From contig NZ_LT906470.1 in the NCBI RefSeq assembly GCF_900187285.1, positions 821,501-885,500 of the forward strand: a stretch of 64,000 nt of DNA. Direction: 5' to 3'. Made by a program: the position numbers and the translations under genes. The notes beneath the pieces are model-generated. The model was not told the origin of the DNA. It made no database searches and saw nothing but the letters and a program-made list of their open reading frames with translations. The stretch's first letter is position 1. Each line of letters begins with the position of its first letter. Source of the DNA: Veillonella rodentium. GTDB lineage: Bacteria; Bacillota; Negativicutes; Veillonellales; Veillonellaceae. Below, piece by piece: positions 22,892 to 33,138 of the stretch.

Positions 22892-24253
22892 ATGAAGTTT
22901 GATAATCAACAATTATTGAAATATATTGGTGCATGTACGTCACCGTATCATACGGTAGATACGAGTTTACAAATGTTGTTGGACTCGGGATTTACCGAAC
23001 TTTCATTGGAGAATACATGGAAATTGCATCCCGGTTCTTATGTGGTGAATGTATTCGGCACGACATTATTTGCCTTTCATATCGGCAAGCACCCTCGTCA
23101 GACATTGCGGGTTGCATCGGCACATACGGATTTTCCCGCGATTCGTGTAAAACCGAATCCCGTTGTATCCGTGAAAGGTTATAAAAAATTAAACGTGGAA
23201 ATGTACGGCGGCCTCATCGAAAATACATGGCTCGACAGACCTTTGGGAGCTGCCGGGACTGTTGTGCTTAAAGGCGAATCCGCATTTGATGTGGATTCCG
23301 TATTGGTGGATACAAAGAGACCCATCGCCATCATTCCGAACTTGGCGATTCATATGAATCGCACCGTTAATGACGGGGTAAAGCTGAACCGTCAGAAAGA
23401 TATGTTGCCGATTCTCATGATGGAGAAAAGTGGTGCCGATAACGGAACTCACAACGCGGATAGTCATGTTAAAGCCCTGTCAACTTCTGATAAGGATGAT
23501 AAAACTATTGAATGTTATGATGAATGGATGCACTTTCTTGCGGATGAGGTCGATTGTGATCCATCGGAAATTTTATCCTATGAAATGACGTTATATCCTG
23601 TCGAGCAAGGCTGTACATTAGGGATAGACGGTGATTTTATCAGCTCACCGCGATTAGATAATCTGACATCCTGCTTCGGTGTATTGTCGGGAATTATTGA
23701 GGCGCATAAAAATAAAGTCGACGGCATTCGTTGTGCTATTTTATTTGACAATGAAGAGGTGGGAAGCCGGACTAAACAAGGCGGAGCCGGTATGTTATTA
23801 CCGAATCTGGTAAAACGTATTTATGATGTATTAGGCTTTACTGGGCAGGATATGGATGAAGATTTAGCAAAAGGTTTTATGATTTCAGCCGATGTAGCGC
23901 ATGGATTACATCCGAATTATCCGGAGAAAAATGATATTACGAATATACCTGTACTCAATCAAGGCCTAGCGCTTAAAATGGCATCCAGTCAATCCTATGC
24001 GGGCGATGCGAAGGCGATTGCCATTGTTAAGGGGCTTTGTGAGGAGGCAGATGTACAGTATCAGATTTACGTAAATCGGTCCGATGTTCCGGGCGGTTCT
24101 ACGGTGGGATCGATTTCTTCCGCTATGTTACCGATGCGCACCATGGATATCGGCTTGCCGATTTTGGCAATGCATTCCGCGCGAGAAACAATGGGATCCG
24201 CTGACCAAAATCAACTGAATCATTTAATGAATTATTTCCTCGGAGATGAATAA
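22892..24253 (+). CDS. M18 family aminopeptidase (aspartyl aminopeptidase-like)
   Basis: 453 residues. The dinuclear metal-site motifs are visible: ASAHTDFPAIRVKP (first His/Asp), the LDNLTSCFG segment, LFDNEEVGSRTKQG (Glu-Glu catalytic and metal ligands), ISADVAHGLHPNYPEKND and LAMHSARETMGSAD (last His). The protein should be a cytosolic tetrahedral-complex aminopeptidase acting on acidic or neutral N-termini. AGGAGGTAC lies 6 nt before the ATG. A second, distinct M18 gene lies at 36321. Confidence 0.92.
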   Translation: MKFDNQQLLKYIGACTSPYHTVDTSLQMLLDSGFTELSLENTWKLHPGSYVVNVFGTTLFAFHIGKHPRQTLRVASAHTDFPAIRVKPNPVVSVKGYKKLNVEMYGGLIENTWLDRPLGAAGTVVLKGESAFDVDSVLVDTKRPIAIIPNLAIHMNRTVNDGVKLNRQKDMLPILMMEKSGADNGTHNADSHVKALSTSDKDDKTIECYDEWMHFLADEVDCDPSEILSYEMTLYPVEQGCTLGIDGDFISSPRLDNLTSCFGVLSGIIEAHKNKVDGIRCAILFDNEEVGSRTKQGGAGMLLPNLVKRIYDVLGFTGQDMDEDLAKGFMISADVAHGLHPNYPEKNDITNIPVLNQGLALKMASSQSYAGDAKAIAIVKGLCEEADVQYQIYVNRSDVPGGSTVGSISSAMLPMRTMDIGLPILAMHSARETMGSADQNQLNHLMNYFLGDE

Positions 24254-24443
24254 ATACTATCTTTTATTATGGTGAAAATATTGTATAATAAGTGTATATC
24301 AGTATGAATACAAGGATATCGTTATTTTTGATGAGTCATATCTATATATGCTTATAACTAAATGTATATCCGATTAGTATTTATATATTAATAAAATTGA
24401 AAGCTGAAGGTTCACATCCGTCGAAGCTGGTAGGAGGCAATAC

Positions 24444-27400
24444 ATGAAAAAAATCAAATCCGTTTTGGTTGCCAACCGTGGTGAAATTGCAATTCGCGTA
24501 TTTCGCGCATGTAACGAAATGGGTATTAAAACAGTAGCCATTTACTCTAAAGAGGATACCTTGTCCTTGCATCGTAATCAAGCTGATGAAGCCTACCTCG
24601 TAGGGGAAGGTAAGAAACCTGTTGATGCATATCTTGATATTGAAGATATCATCCGTATTGCAAAAGAACATGACATCGACGCCATTCATCCGGGCTATGG
24701 ATTCTTATCCGAAAATGAAGGTTTCGCCCGTCGATGCGAAGAAGAAGGGATTATCTTTATCGGACCTAAAATTGAACATCTTCATATGTTCGGTGATAAG
24801 GTTAATGCTCGTGAACAGGCGAAATTGGCTGAAATCCCTATGATTCCGGGGTCTGATGGAGCGCTTAAAGATTTTGCTCAATTGGAAGAATTTGCCGATA
24901 CTCATGGCTTCCCGTTGATGATTAAAGCCGTCAACGGCGGCGGCGGCCGCGGTATGCGTGAAGTTCATCGTAAGGAAGATCTTCTCGATGCGTATGATCG
25001 CGCTAAGTCTGAAGCGAAAGCCGCTTTCGGTGATGACGATGTATATGTGGAAAAACTCATCGTAGAACCTAAACACATTGAAGTACAAATTCTGGGTGAT
25101 GAACACGGTAATGTGGTTCATCTCCATGAACGTGACTGCTCCGTGCAACGCCGTCATCAAAAGGTCGTTGAAATGGCGCCTGCCTTTGCGTTACCGTTGG
25201 AAACGCGCAAAGCTGTATGTGATGCAGCCGTTAAGATCATGAAGAATGTTCACTACGTCAATGCTGGTACAGTTGAGTTTTTGGTAACAGCGGACGGCAG
25301 TTTCTACTTCATCGAAGTTAACCCTCGTATTCAGGTGGAACATACTGTAACGGAAATGGTTACGGATATTGATATTGTACATTCTCAGATCCGCATTGCT
25401 GAAGGCTACAGCTTACATAGTCCTGAGGTGGGAATCCCTGAACAGGATAAAATTCCTTGTAAAGGAACGGCTATTCAATGTCGTATTACCACTGAAAATC
25501 CGAAAAATAACTTCATGCCCGATACGGGTAAAATCCTTGCATACCGTAGTTCCGGCGGTTTCGGTATCCGCCTTGACTCGGGAAATGCTTTCACGGGTGC
25601 TGTCGTAACACCGTATTATGATTCCTTGCTTGTGAAAGCGACCGCATTCGGTCCTAATAATGACGAAACAATTCGCAAAATGTTGCGCTGTTTAAAGGAA
25701 TTCCGTATTCGGGGCGTAAAAACTAATATTCATTTCTTGATCAATGTATTGGAAAATCCCGAATTCCAAAGTGGGCAATACAATGTAAACTTCATTGAAG
25801 AACATCCTGAATTGTTTGAATTGAAACCGGATCGTGACCGCGGTACAAAATTATTGCGTTACATTGCGGATGTGACGATTAACGGCTATTCCGGTGCCGG
25901 TCATCAGGAAGTTCCTGACTTTGATCCGATTCAGATGCCATCTGCGTTGGATATAAGCCCTGCGGCTGGAACAAAACAGACTTTCGATAAATTAGGTCCG
26001 GATAAATTCTCCAAATGGTTGAGCGAACAAAAACAAGTATTCTTTACGGATACTACATGGCGTGATGCCCATCAATCCTTATTTGCGACTCGCCTACGCA
26101 CCATCGATATGGCACGTGTAGCCGGCCATGCTGCAAAAGGTGTTCCTAACTTATTTTCTCTTGAATGTTGGGGCGGTGCTACCTTTGATGTATCCTATCG
26201 TTTCTTGCATGAAGATCCATGGGAACGGTTGCGTATGTTCCGTCGCGAAGTACCGAATACATTGTTGCAAATGTTGCTTCGCGGTGCTAATGCGGTAGGT
26301 TATACTTCATATCCGGATAATGTGGTACGTCAGTTTATTCAACGTGCCGCTGTAAACGGTATCGATGTATTCCGCGTATTTGACAGCTTGAACAGCTTGG
26401 ATAATATGCATGTAGCTATCGATGAAGTTCGTGCTCAGAATAAAATAGCCGAAGTGGCTCTATGCTATACGGGCGATATTTTGGACGGAAAACGTACAAA
26501 ATACAATTTGGACTATTATGTGAACATGGCGAAAGAACTTGAAAAAGCAGGGGCGAATATTATCGCCATCAAAGATATGGCGGGGCTCTTGAAACCGCAG
26601 GCGTCTTATAATTTGGTATCCGCCTTAAAAGATGCGGTATCTGTTCCTATTCATTTGCATACACATGAAGGCTCCGGCAACTCCATTTATACATATGGCC
26701 GAGCAGTAGATGCCGGTGTGGACGTTATCGATTTGGCGTACTCCGCGTTTGCTAACGGTACAAGTCAGCCGAGCATGAATTCCATGTACTATGCGTTGGC
26801 AGGTCATGAACGTCAGCCTGAAATGAATATCGATTACATGGAGGAAATGTCCCATTACTTCGGCAGTATTCGACCTTACTATAGAGGTGTCGATAAAGCC
26901 GAAGCATATCCTAATACAGAGGTATATCAACATGAAATGCCGGGCGGACAATACTCCAACTTGCAGCAACAGGCAAAGATGGTAGGTCTTGGCGACCGTT
27001 GGACGGATATCAAGAAAATGTACCATCAGGTCAATATGATGTTCGGAGATATCATTAAAGTAACGCCGTCTTCCAAGGTTGTAGGGGATATGACATTGTA
27101 TATGGTACAAAACAACTTGACGGAAAAGGATATCTTCGAAAAAGGAGAGCTTCTTGATTTCCCTCAATCCGTAGTGGAATTCTTTGAAGGTCGCCTCGGC
27201 ACACCGTACCAGGGATTCCCTGAAAAGTTACAGAAGATCATCTTGAAAGGAGCACGCCCTATAACCGTTCGCCCGGGTGCCGTATTGCCTCCGACCGATT
27301 TTGAACATGTACGCAATGAATTGAGCGATATGGGTGCGCAAACCACTGATGAAGATGTAAGTGCATATTGCCTATATCCTAAGGTTTATCAGGATTACAA

Positions 27401-27890
27401 TAAATTTGTAAGTGATTTCGGCGATGTGTCCGTACTTGATACGCCGACATTCTTCTTCGGTATGAAGCGCGGCGAAGAAATTCAGGTAACCATTGAAAAG
27501 GGTAAGACCCTTATTATCAGAATGAACGGTTATTCCGAACCTGATGAGGATGGCAATCGCATTGTACTGTTTGAGTTTAACGGTCAATCGCGTAGCATTA
27601 AGGTGCATGATAAACATGCAAAAACCACCGGTGTTGTTCGTCGTAAAGCGGATGAATCGAACCCTGGTGAAATCGGAGCCACATTATCCGGATCTGTTGT
27701 CAAGATTCTCGTTAAGAATGGTCAGTCCGTAACGAAGGGTGAACCGTTAATCGTAACGGAAGCTATGAAGATGGAAACGACGATTACGGCTCCAATCGAC
27801 GGTATTGTCGAAGAGGTTCTCGTTCGAGAAGGCAGCCGTATTGAATCCGGTGACTGCTTGCTCCGTATCGAGGATGCTTTAAAACGATAA
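24444..27890 (+). CDS. pyc: Pyruvate carboxylase, full-length single chain
   Basis: 1148 residues, the standard length. Domains in order: biotin carboxylase (about 1-450; SVLVANRGEIAIRVFRACNE, HPGYGFLSEN, GGGGRGMR, IEVNPRIQVEHTVTE), then carboxyltransferase (about 525-800; TDTTWRDAHQSL, LECWGGATFDV, IKDMAGLL, HLHTHEGSG), the allosteric/tetramerisation linker, and BCCP with biotinyl-lysine K1109 in EAMKMET. It makes oxaloacetate from pyruvate, bicarbonate and ATP, feeding gluconeogenesis and the succinate/propionate branch. AGGAGG precedes the ATG. Flanked by an intergenic region and a terminator, so monocistronic. Confidence 0.97.
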   Translation: MKKIKSVLVANRGEIAIRVFRACNEMGIKTVAIYSKEDTLSLHRNQADEAYLVGEGKKPVDAYLDIEDIIRIAKEHDIDAIHPGYGFLSENEGFARRCEEEGIIFIGPKIEHLHMFGDKVNAREQAKLAEIPMIPGSDGALKDFAQLEEFADTHGFPLMIKAVNGGGGRGMREVHRKEDLLDAYDRAKSEAKAAFGDDDVYVEKLIVEPKHIEVQILGDEHGNVVHLHERDCSVQRRHQKVVEMAPAFALPLETRKAVCDAAVKIMKNVHYVNAGTVEFLVTADGSFYFIEVNPRIQVEHTVTEMVTDIDIVHSQIRIAEGYSLHSPEVGIPEQDKIPCKGTAIQCRITTENPKNNFMPDTGKILAYRSSGGFGIRLDSGNAFTGAVVTPYYDSLLVKATAFGPNNDETIRKMLRCLKEFRIRGVKTNIHFLINVLENPEFQSGQYNVNFIEEHPELFELKPDRDRGTKLLRYIADVTINGYSGAGHQEVPDFDPIQMPSALDISPAAGTKQTFDKLGPDKFSKWLSEQKQVFFTDTTWRDAHQSLFATRLRTIDMARVAGHAAKGVPNLFSLECWGGATFDVSYRFLHEDPWERLRMFRREVPNTLLQMLLRGANAVGYTSYPDNVVRQFIQRAAVNGIDVFRVFDSLNSLDNMHVAIDEVRAQNKIAEVALCYTGDILDGKRTKYNLDYYVNMAKELEKAGANIIAIKDMAGLLKPQASYNLVSALKDAVSVPIHLHTHEGSGNSIYTYGRAVDAGVDVIDLAYSAFANGTSQPSMNSMYYALAGHERQPEMNIDYMEEMSHYFGSIRPYYRGVDKAEAYPNTEVYQHEMPGGQYSNLQQQAKMVGLGDRWTDIKKMYHQVNMMFGDIIKVTPSSKVVGDMTLYMVQNNLTEKDIFEKGELLDFPQSVVEFFEGRLGTPYQGFPEKLQKIILKGARPITVRPGAVLPPTDFEHVRNELSDMGAQTTDEDVSAYCLYPKVYQDYNKFVSDFGDVSVLDTPTFFFGMKRGEEIQVTIEKGKTLIIRMNGYSEPDEDGNRIVLFEFNGQSRSIKVHDKHAKTTGVVRRKADESNPGEIGATLSGSVVKILVKNGQSVTKGEPLIVTEAMKMETTITAPIDGIVEEVLVREGSRIESGDCLLRIEDALKR

Positions 27891-27956
27891 GGTCTATAAC
27901 TTAATGAAAGTTCATTCCCTGTTTGGATAATTTGAAAATCGTGGGAATAATGAAGA

Positions 27957-27985
27957 AATCCCTAGGAAATCCTAGGGATTCTTTG
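27957..27985 (+). terminator. Terminator after pyc
   Basis: AATCCCTAGG (27957-27966) pairs perfectly with CCTAGGGATT (27971-27980), short AAAT loop, then CTTTG/TATTTT. Confidence 0.75.
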
Positions 27986-28080
27986 TATTTTAGCGGTTTT
28001 CATGGTACTATATATAGTGTAGAAAATGGGCTTATTATGCCTGTTTCACTTAATATTTAGTAGAAAAGGAGTAGTAACAG

Positions 28081-28572
28081 ATGAGATGTCCTTATTGCCA
28101 ACACACAGACACGAAGGTGACAGATTCGAGAACGACTGATGAAGGTAATAGTATTCGCCGTCGCCGCGAATGTATCAATTGTGGCCGTCGCTTTACTACA
28201 TATGAAATTATAGAAGAAGTGCCGCTTATGGTATTAAAGAAAAACGGACGCCGCGAACTCTTTGATCGCGGTAAATTATTAAACGGCTTATTGCGCTCCT
28301 GTGATAAACGAACTGTGCCGATGTCCGTGATGGAACAGGTTGTTAACGATGTGGAACGCGATATCCGCAACGAAATCAATCAAGAGGTAACTACGGATCG
28401 CATCGGTGAACTGGTATTGCAACAATTGAAGGATATCGACCAAGTTGCCTATGTTCGCTTTGCCAGTGTATATCGTAAATTTGATAATATTGACAGTTTT
28501 ATGGAAGAGTTAAAGGCCCTTAAAAAGCTAGACGCCAAAAAGCCGAAACGTAAACCTGTCGTTGAAGAATAA
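28081..28572 (+). CDS. nrdR: Transcriptional repressor NrdR
   Basis: 163 residues. N-terminal zinc ribbon with C3, C6, C31 and C34 (MRCPYCQH ... CINCGRRF) and the RRRREC turn, then the ATP-cone (KKNGRRELFDRGKLLNGLLR to about 140). NrdR senses dATP/ATP and represses ribonucleotide reductase genes. No RNR gene lies in this window, so its targets are elsewhere. AAAGGAG before the ATG. The last 20 residues are Lys-rich. Confidence 0.96.
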   Translation: MRCPYCQHTDTKVTDSRTTDEGNSIRRRRECINCGRRFTTYEIIEEVPLMVLKKNGRRELFDRGKLLNGLLRSCDKRTVPMSVMEQVVNDVERDIRNEINQEVTTDRIGELVLQQLKDIDQVAYVRFASVYRKFDNIDSFMEELKALKKLDAKKPKRKPVVEE

Positions 28573-28637
28573 TTATTTTCGTAGTACTGATCATATATGA
28601 TTTTTGAGATTATGATGTATACGATGTGTGAGGCCCC

Positions 28638-29564
28638 ATGATAGATTTACATTGTGATACGATGATGCAGCTGCTGGATCATCCTGACAGCGGTGATTTA
28701 TATCGAAACCGTTGGAAAATAGATATAGAAAAATTACAGAAGGCCCACAGCAAGGTGCAAGATTTTGCATTTTATATCGATTTACATGAAACAAATGATC
28801 CTTATGGTCGCTATGAGGATATGCGTGATTTATGTATATCGCAAATTGAGCGTTATGGAGAGCACATAGAGCATGTGCTCTCTTATCAGGATATACAGGG
28901 TGTATATGAATCCGGTAAAATCGGGGCTCTTCTTTCCATTGAGGAAGGCGGTGTTCTCGGTGGTGATTTACAGAAACTTTCACAAGCCTATAAGGACGGC
29001 ATACGTCTTATCACATTGACCTGGAATTATCCGAACGGATTGGGCGAACCTCATTGTGGGGATCAATCCAAAAAATTGACACCTAAGGGTGTTGAATTTG
29101 TTGAAGCCATGCAGGATATGGGGATTATTGTTGATTGTTCACATCTCAATGATGCTGGAACGGAGCAGTTAGGTGATATTCTTGATGTACCCTTCGTCGC
29201 ATCTCATTCAAATGCGCGGGAAGTGAGAAACCATACGCGTAATCTGCCTGATACCCTCATTAAGCTTATCGCTAATAAGGGAGGGGTTATAGGGCTAAAT
29301 TTTGCGCAGAATTTCCTGGGCACGTCCCCAGTCAGTCGTATCGAGGATATTGTTAAACATGGACTATACCTTATCGATAAGGGCGGTGAAGATGTGCTGG
29401 CGTTGGGCACTGACTTTGACGGTATTCCGCCGGAAACGGAAATTGCGGATACGTCTCAGATGAGCCGTCTCTATGACGCGTTTGGAATGGCCGGTTTGAC
29501 CGTGGAGCAACGGGATAAGATATTTTGGAAAAATGCGGACAGACTGTTAAAGGAGCTTTTATGA
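28638..29564 (+). CDS. Membrane dipeptidase (M19, renal dipeptidase family)
   Basis: 308 residues. Zinc ligands are identifiable: [13 protein letters not shown] (His-x-Asp), [10 protein letters not shown] (bridging Glu), [18 protein letters not shown] (His pair and Arg), and [11 protein letters not shown] (Asp). Despite the name it has no signal peptide, like other bacterial cytosolic members. It should cleave dipeptides, possibly including D-amino-acid-containing cell-wall peptides. The stop overlaps the gmhA start (ATGA), so it is the first gene of the heptose/LPS operon. Confidence 0.92.
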   Translation: MIDLHCDTMMQLLDHPDSGDLYRNRWKIDIEKLQKAHSKVQDFAFYIDLHETNDPYGRYEDMRDLCISQIERYGEHIEHVLSYQDIQGVYESGKIGALLSIEEGGVLGGDLQKLSQAYKDGIRLITLTWNYPNGLGEPHCGDQSKKLTPKGVEFVEAMQDMGIIVDCSHLNDAGTEQLGDILDVPFVASHSNAREVRNHTRNLPDTLIKLIANKGGVIGLNFAQNFLGTSPVSRIEDIVKHGLYLIDKGGEDVLALGTDFDGIPPETEIADTSQMSRLYDAFGMAGLTVEQRDKIFWKNADRLLKELL

Positions 29565-30133
29565 TGAATGATTTAAATCCTATGATTGCAGAGCGATTTT
29601 CTGAGCATTTAGATGTTTTTGGGAAGACCATGGAACAGATGGAGATTATCCAGGACATAGGAACTCGCTGTAAGACAGCTCTTGAAAATGGAAATAAAAT
29701 ATTGTTTTGCGGCAATGGCGGATCTGCAGCCGATTCTCAGCATCTGGCGGCTGAATTGATCGGCCGGTTTAAAAAGGAACGCCGTTCCTTGGCGGCTGTT
29801 GCACTTACGACGGATACGTCTATTTTGACATCCATTGCCAATGACTATGATTACGATGTTGTCTTTGCTCGTCAGGTGGAGGGACTTGGCCGTTCCGGAG
29901 ATGTTCTCATCGGGATTTCTACGTCGGGAAACTCCAAAAATGTTCTGAAAGCTGTTGAAATGGCACGCTCCATCGGTATGCATACAATCGGATTTACCGG
30001 CGAAGGCGGCGGCAAGATGGCGGAGCTTTGTGATATTACATTGGCCGTTCCGAGCAAGGTGACGGCCCGCATTCAAGAAATGCATATTTTAGCAGGTCAT
30101 ATCGTCTGTGAATTAATCGAAGAAGACTATTGA
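29561..30133 (+). CDS. gmhA: Sedoheptulose-7-phosphate isomerase
   Basis: 190 residues. SIS domain with [19 protein letters not shown] (phosphosugar loop), [30 protein letters not shown] and the C-terminal [11 protein letters not shown] helix with the catalytic His. It converts sedoheptulose 7-phosphate to D-glycero-D-manno-heptose 7-phosphate, step one of ADP-heptose synthesis. ATG 29561 overlaps the dipeptidase stop, with AAGGAG 6 nt before it. ATG 29564 is an alternative. Confidence 0.95.
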   Translation: MMNDLNPMIAERFSEHLDVFGKTMEQMEIIQDIGTRCKTALENGNKILFCGNGGSAADSQHLAAELIGRFKKERRSLAAVALTTDTSILTSIANDYDYDVVFARQVEGLGRSGDVLIGISTSGNSKNVLKAVEMARSIGMHTIGFTGEGGGKMAELCDITLAVPSKVTARIQEMHILAGHIVCELIEEDY

Positions 30134-30155
30134 TGAGTAGATAGGAATTTAAGCT

Positions 30156-31634
30156 ATGATCAATACCACAATTAATCAATTTTTAATGAATACATTGCCA
30201 AATCTTAACATTGCCGTCATCGGTGATGTGATGGTGGACCGATATGTATTCGGCGATGTGAGTCGTATTTCACCGGAAGCTCCTGTTCCGGTAAATCGCG
30301 TTTCTCAAATAAAAGAGGTCCTCGGTGGCGCCGGTAATGTGGCGTCCAATTTGGCAAACTTGGACTGTCATGTATACTTAGGGGCTTTATCGGGCAATGA
30401 TGATCATGGCCGCCTATTGAAATCCCTCTTGGAGGCGGATCATATTGATACTTCAGGACTCATCATCGATGATAATCGCTCCACTATTACAAAGATGCGT
30501 ATTTTAGGTGATCGTCAACAGATGATGCGCCTTGATTTTGAAACAATTATCGATTTAACCTCCGATGAGGAAATGCGACTTGTAATATGGTTGGAAAACC
30601 TTTGCAAATCGGGTATCGACGGTATTGTCATTTCCGACTATGGTAAGGGCGTATGTACACCGAGCTTGTTAAAAAAGGTCTTTGCGTTGGCAAAACAATA
30701 CAATGTACAGACTATCGTGGATCCTAAGGGGGCTGATTGGTCTAAATATAACGGGGCTACGTGCATTACACCGAATGTGAAAGAACTCGGTGAATGCGTG
30801 GGTCGTACGTTGGTGAATGATGATGAATCTATCTCTAATGCGGCGAAGGAGATTCTGCAATCTGTTGATTTAGATTATATTGTAGCCACTCGCTCCGCAA
30901 AAGGGATTACCGTTATCGCGAAGGATGGCCGTACATGGCATAATCCTGCGACACAGCAGGAAGTATTTGACGTAAGTGGTGCCGGAGATACGGTGGTGTC
31001 GATGATTATCACCTGTCTTGCGGGTAAATTATCGATGCGATTAGCGCTTCATATTGCGAACGGTGCGGCAGGTATCGTCGTAGCGAAGGTGGGAACTTAT
31101 CCGATCCACCGCTCCGAGTTGATAGAGCTGTGGCATTCTTTGCAACGGGGTTCACAGGATAAGCCTCTATACACGAAAGAGGAGATGTTAAATCTCGTGA
31201 AACGGTGGCAGCAAAAAGGGGACACCGTGGTATTTACAAACGGATGTTTCGACATTCTGCATCGCGGACATATTACGTATTTGCAAGAGGCGGCTCAACT
31301 CGGCGACCATCTGATCATAGGTCTTAATTCAGACGGTTCCGTCCGTCGTTTGAAGGGCGAAACACGTCCCATCGTAAGTGAGGATGATCGTGCTGCACTG
31401 CTCAGCGCTTTGGGCTGTGTGGACGGCGTTGTACTGTTTGAAGAGGATACGCCTGCTGAACTATTGGCTTATTTGCGACCTAATATACTCGTTAAGGGCG
31501 GAGACTATAAAAAAGAAGATATCGTAGGGCGCGAGTCCGTTGATGATGTAGAGGTGCTTTCATTCAAAGAAGGCTATTCCACATCGGATATAGTAGGAAA
31601 AATAGCCGAGATGGCTAAGGAGGGTAAATTATGA
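30156..31634 (+). CDS. hldE: Bifunctional heptose 7-phosphate kinase/heptose 1-phosphate adenylyltransferase
   Basis: 492 residues. An N-terminal ribokinase-fold kinase (about 1-320: VIGDVMVDRYVFGDVSRISP, EVLGGAGNVASNLANL, and DVSGAGDTVVSMI with the catalytic Asp) is joined to a C-terminal nucleotidyltransferase (about 350-492: VVFTNGCFDILHRGHITYL with the HxGH motif, GLNSDGSVRRLKG). It performs steps two and four of ADP-heptose synthesis, on either side of GmhB. Its last codons overlap hldD by 4 bp. Confidence 0.96.
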   Translation: MINTTINQFLMNTLPNLNIAVIGDVMVDRYVFGDVSRISPEAPVPVNRVSQIKEVLGGAGNVASNLANLDCHVYLGALSGNDDHGRLLKSLLEADHIDTSGLIIDDNRSTITKMRILGDRQQMMRLDFETIIDLTSDEEMRLVIWLENLCKSGIDGIVISDYGKGVCTPSLLKKVFALAKQYNVQTIVDPKGADWSKYNGATCITPNVKELGECVGRTLVNDDESISNAAKEILQSVDLDYIVATRSAKGITVIAKDGRTWHNPATQQEVFDVSGAGDTVVSMIITCLAGKLSMRLALHIANGAAGIVVAKVGTYPIHRSELIELWHSLQRGSQDKPLYTKEEMLNLVKRWQQKGDTVVFTNGCFDILHRGHITYLQEAAQLGDHLIIGLNSDGSVRRLKGETRPIVSEDDRAALLSALGCVDGVVLFEEDTPAELLAYLRPNILVKGGDYKKEDIVGRESVDDVEVLSFKEGYSTSDIVGKIAEMAKEGKL

Positions 31635-32596
31635 TTATCGTAACCGGTGGTGCCGGTTTTATCGGCAGTAATATTGTGAAAGCCTTGAATGAGCGTGGTC
31701 GTACGGATATTATTATCGTTGATGACCTTACAGATGGGCGTAAAATTCGAAATATTCAAAACTTGGAATTTTTAGATTACATCGATTGTGATGATTTTGA
31801 TTATGCTATTGCTGACGGATCTTTTGATGTAGGGCCTATTGACGTCGTATTCCACGAAGGCGCTTGTGCAGATACGATGGAATATAACGGCAAATATATG
31901 ATGAAAAACAATTATGAAGGCTCTAAAAACCTTTTTCATTATTGTCAGGATCGTCGCATTCCATTTATTTATGCATCATCCGCGTCTACTTACGGTAATG
32001 GTACCAACGGTTTCGTAGAGAAACCCGAAGCGGAAGAAGCACTTAATCCATATGCGTATTCCAAGCTCTTGTTTGACCGTTATGTGCGTAAATTTGAAGG
32101 TGAATACACCACACAGGTGGTAGGACTTCGCTACTTTAATGTATACGGTCCTAATGAAGCGCATAAAGATAAGATGGCATCGCTGGTTCGTCAAATGTTC
32201 TATAAAAATCAGGAGACCGGTGTAATCAATTTGTTTGAAGGCACGGACGGTTATGAAGATGGCGGTCAGACACGAGATTTTATCTACGTAAAAGACGTAG
32301 TCAATGTAAATTTTTATTTCTGGGAACATCCTGAAATCTCCGGTATATTTAACTGCGGCACGGGTAATGCACATAGCTTTAATCAATTTATGCAGGCTGT
32401 TATCGATTACAATGGCAAGGGTAAAATTGAATACATTCCGTTCCCTGAGGTATTAAAGGGCAAATATCAAAGCTTTACCGAAGCGGATACGACTAAATTG
32501 ATGACTGCCGGTTATGATAAAGGCTTTACAAAGATGGAAGATGCCGTTAAAGAATATTGTGAATTGTTGGAACATAATGAAGGATATTTACGCTGA
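31631..32596 (+). CDS. hldD: ADP-L-glycero-D-manno-heptose 6-epimerase
   Basis: 321 residues, extended SDR. MIIVTGGAGFIGSNIVKAL binds NADP. The active site has S(AS)STYG, and Y-x-x-x-K in NPYAYSKLLFDRYV. RYFNVYGPNEAHKDKMASL and GQTRDFIYVKDVV complete the HldD/RfaD pattern. It converts ADP-D-glycero- to ADP-L-glycero-D-manno-heptose, the LPS inner-core donor. It starts within hldE and its stop overlaps gmhB by one base. Confidence 0.96.
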   Translation: MIIVTGGAGFIGSNIVKALNERGRTDIIIVDDLTDGRKIRNIQNLEFLDYIDCDDFDYAIADGSFDVGPIDVVFHEGACADTMEYNGKYMMKNNYEGSKNLFHYCQDRRIPFIYASSASTYGNGTNGFVEKPEAEEALNPYAYSKLLFDRYVRKFEGEYTTQVVGLRYFNVYGPNEAHKDKMASLVRQMFYKNQETGVINLFEGTDGYEDGGQTRDFIYVKDVVNVNFYFWEHPEISGIFNCGTGNAHSFNQFMQAVIDYNGKGKIEYIPFPEVLKGKYQSFTEADTTKLMTAGYDKGFTKMEDAVKEYCELLEHNEGYLR

Positions 32597-33093
32597 TGCG
32601 AAAAGTACTATTTCTCGATCGGGACGGGGTCATCAATAAGGATGTGAACTATCTTTACAAGATTGACGATTTGCAATGGGTCGATGGTGCTAAAGAGGCG
32701 CTTGCGTATGCCTACAGTAAAGGGTATGACCTCATTGTGGTGACAAATCAGAGCGGCGTGGCCCGGGGGTATTATAAGGAACATGACGTGCAGATTCTGC
32801 ATGATTACATGGGGCGTGAACTGGATGCCTGCGGGGCTCCGATTCTACGTTTCTATTATTGTCCTCATCATGTAGAGGGCACGGTGTCTCGCTATGCTAT
32901 TGATTGTGAATGTCGCAAACCGAAACCCGGTATGATATATCAGGCCATTAAGGATTATGATGTGAATGTTGGTGAAAGCTTTCTCATAGGAGATAGTCAG
33001 CGTGATATTGAGGCCGCCGAGGCGGCCGGTATAAAAGGGTACTTATTTACGGGTACCACCAACTTGTTGAATTTTATAAAAACGATTATTTAG
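32596..33093 (+). CDS. gmhB: D-glycero-beta-D-manno-heptose 1,7-bisphosphate 7-phosphatase
   Basis: 165 residues, HAD phosphatase. FLDRDGVINKD contains the nucleophile and acid Asp, and VVTNQSGVARGYY is motif 2. The family zinc site is in YYCPHH ... DCECRKPKPGM. FLIGDSQRDIEAAEAAG is motif 4. It removes the 7-phosphate between the two HldE steps. With gmhA, hldE and hldD it completes the ADP-heptose pathway in one operon. Confidence 0.95.
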   Translation: MRKVLFLDRDGVINKDVNYLYKIDDLQWVDGAKEALAYAYSKGYDLIVVTNQSGVARGYYKEHDVQILHDYMGRELDACGAPILRFYYCPHHVEGTVSRYAIDCECRKPKPGMIYQAIKDYDVNVGESFLIGDSQRDIEAAEAAGIKGYLFTGTTNLLNFIKTII

Positions 33094-33138
33094 CATGTAT
33101 ATTTTATATTTTGATATAGATATGACGGAGGTGATGGT

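Noticed and set aside
26625-27167. 180-codon minus-strand open frame inside pyc
   Set aside because: Shadow of the carboxyltransferase coding sequence; no independent signals.
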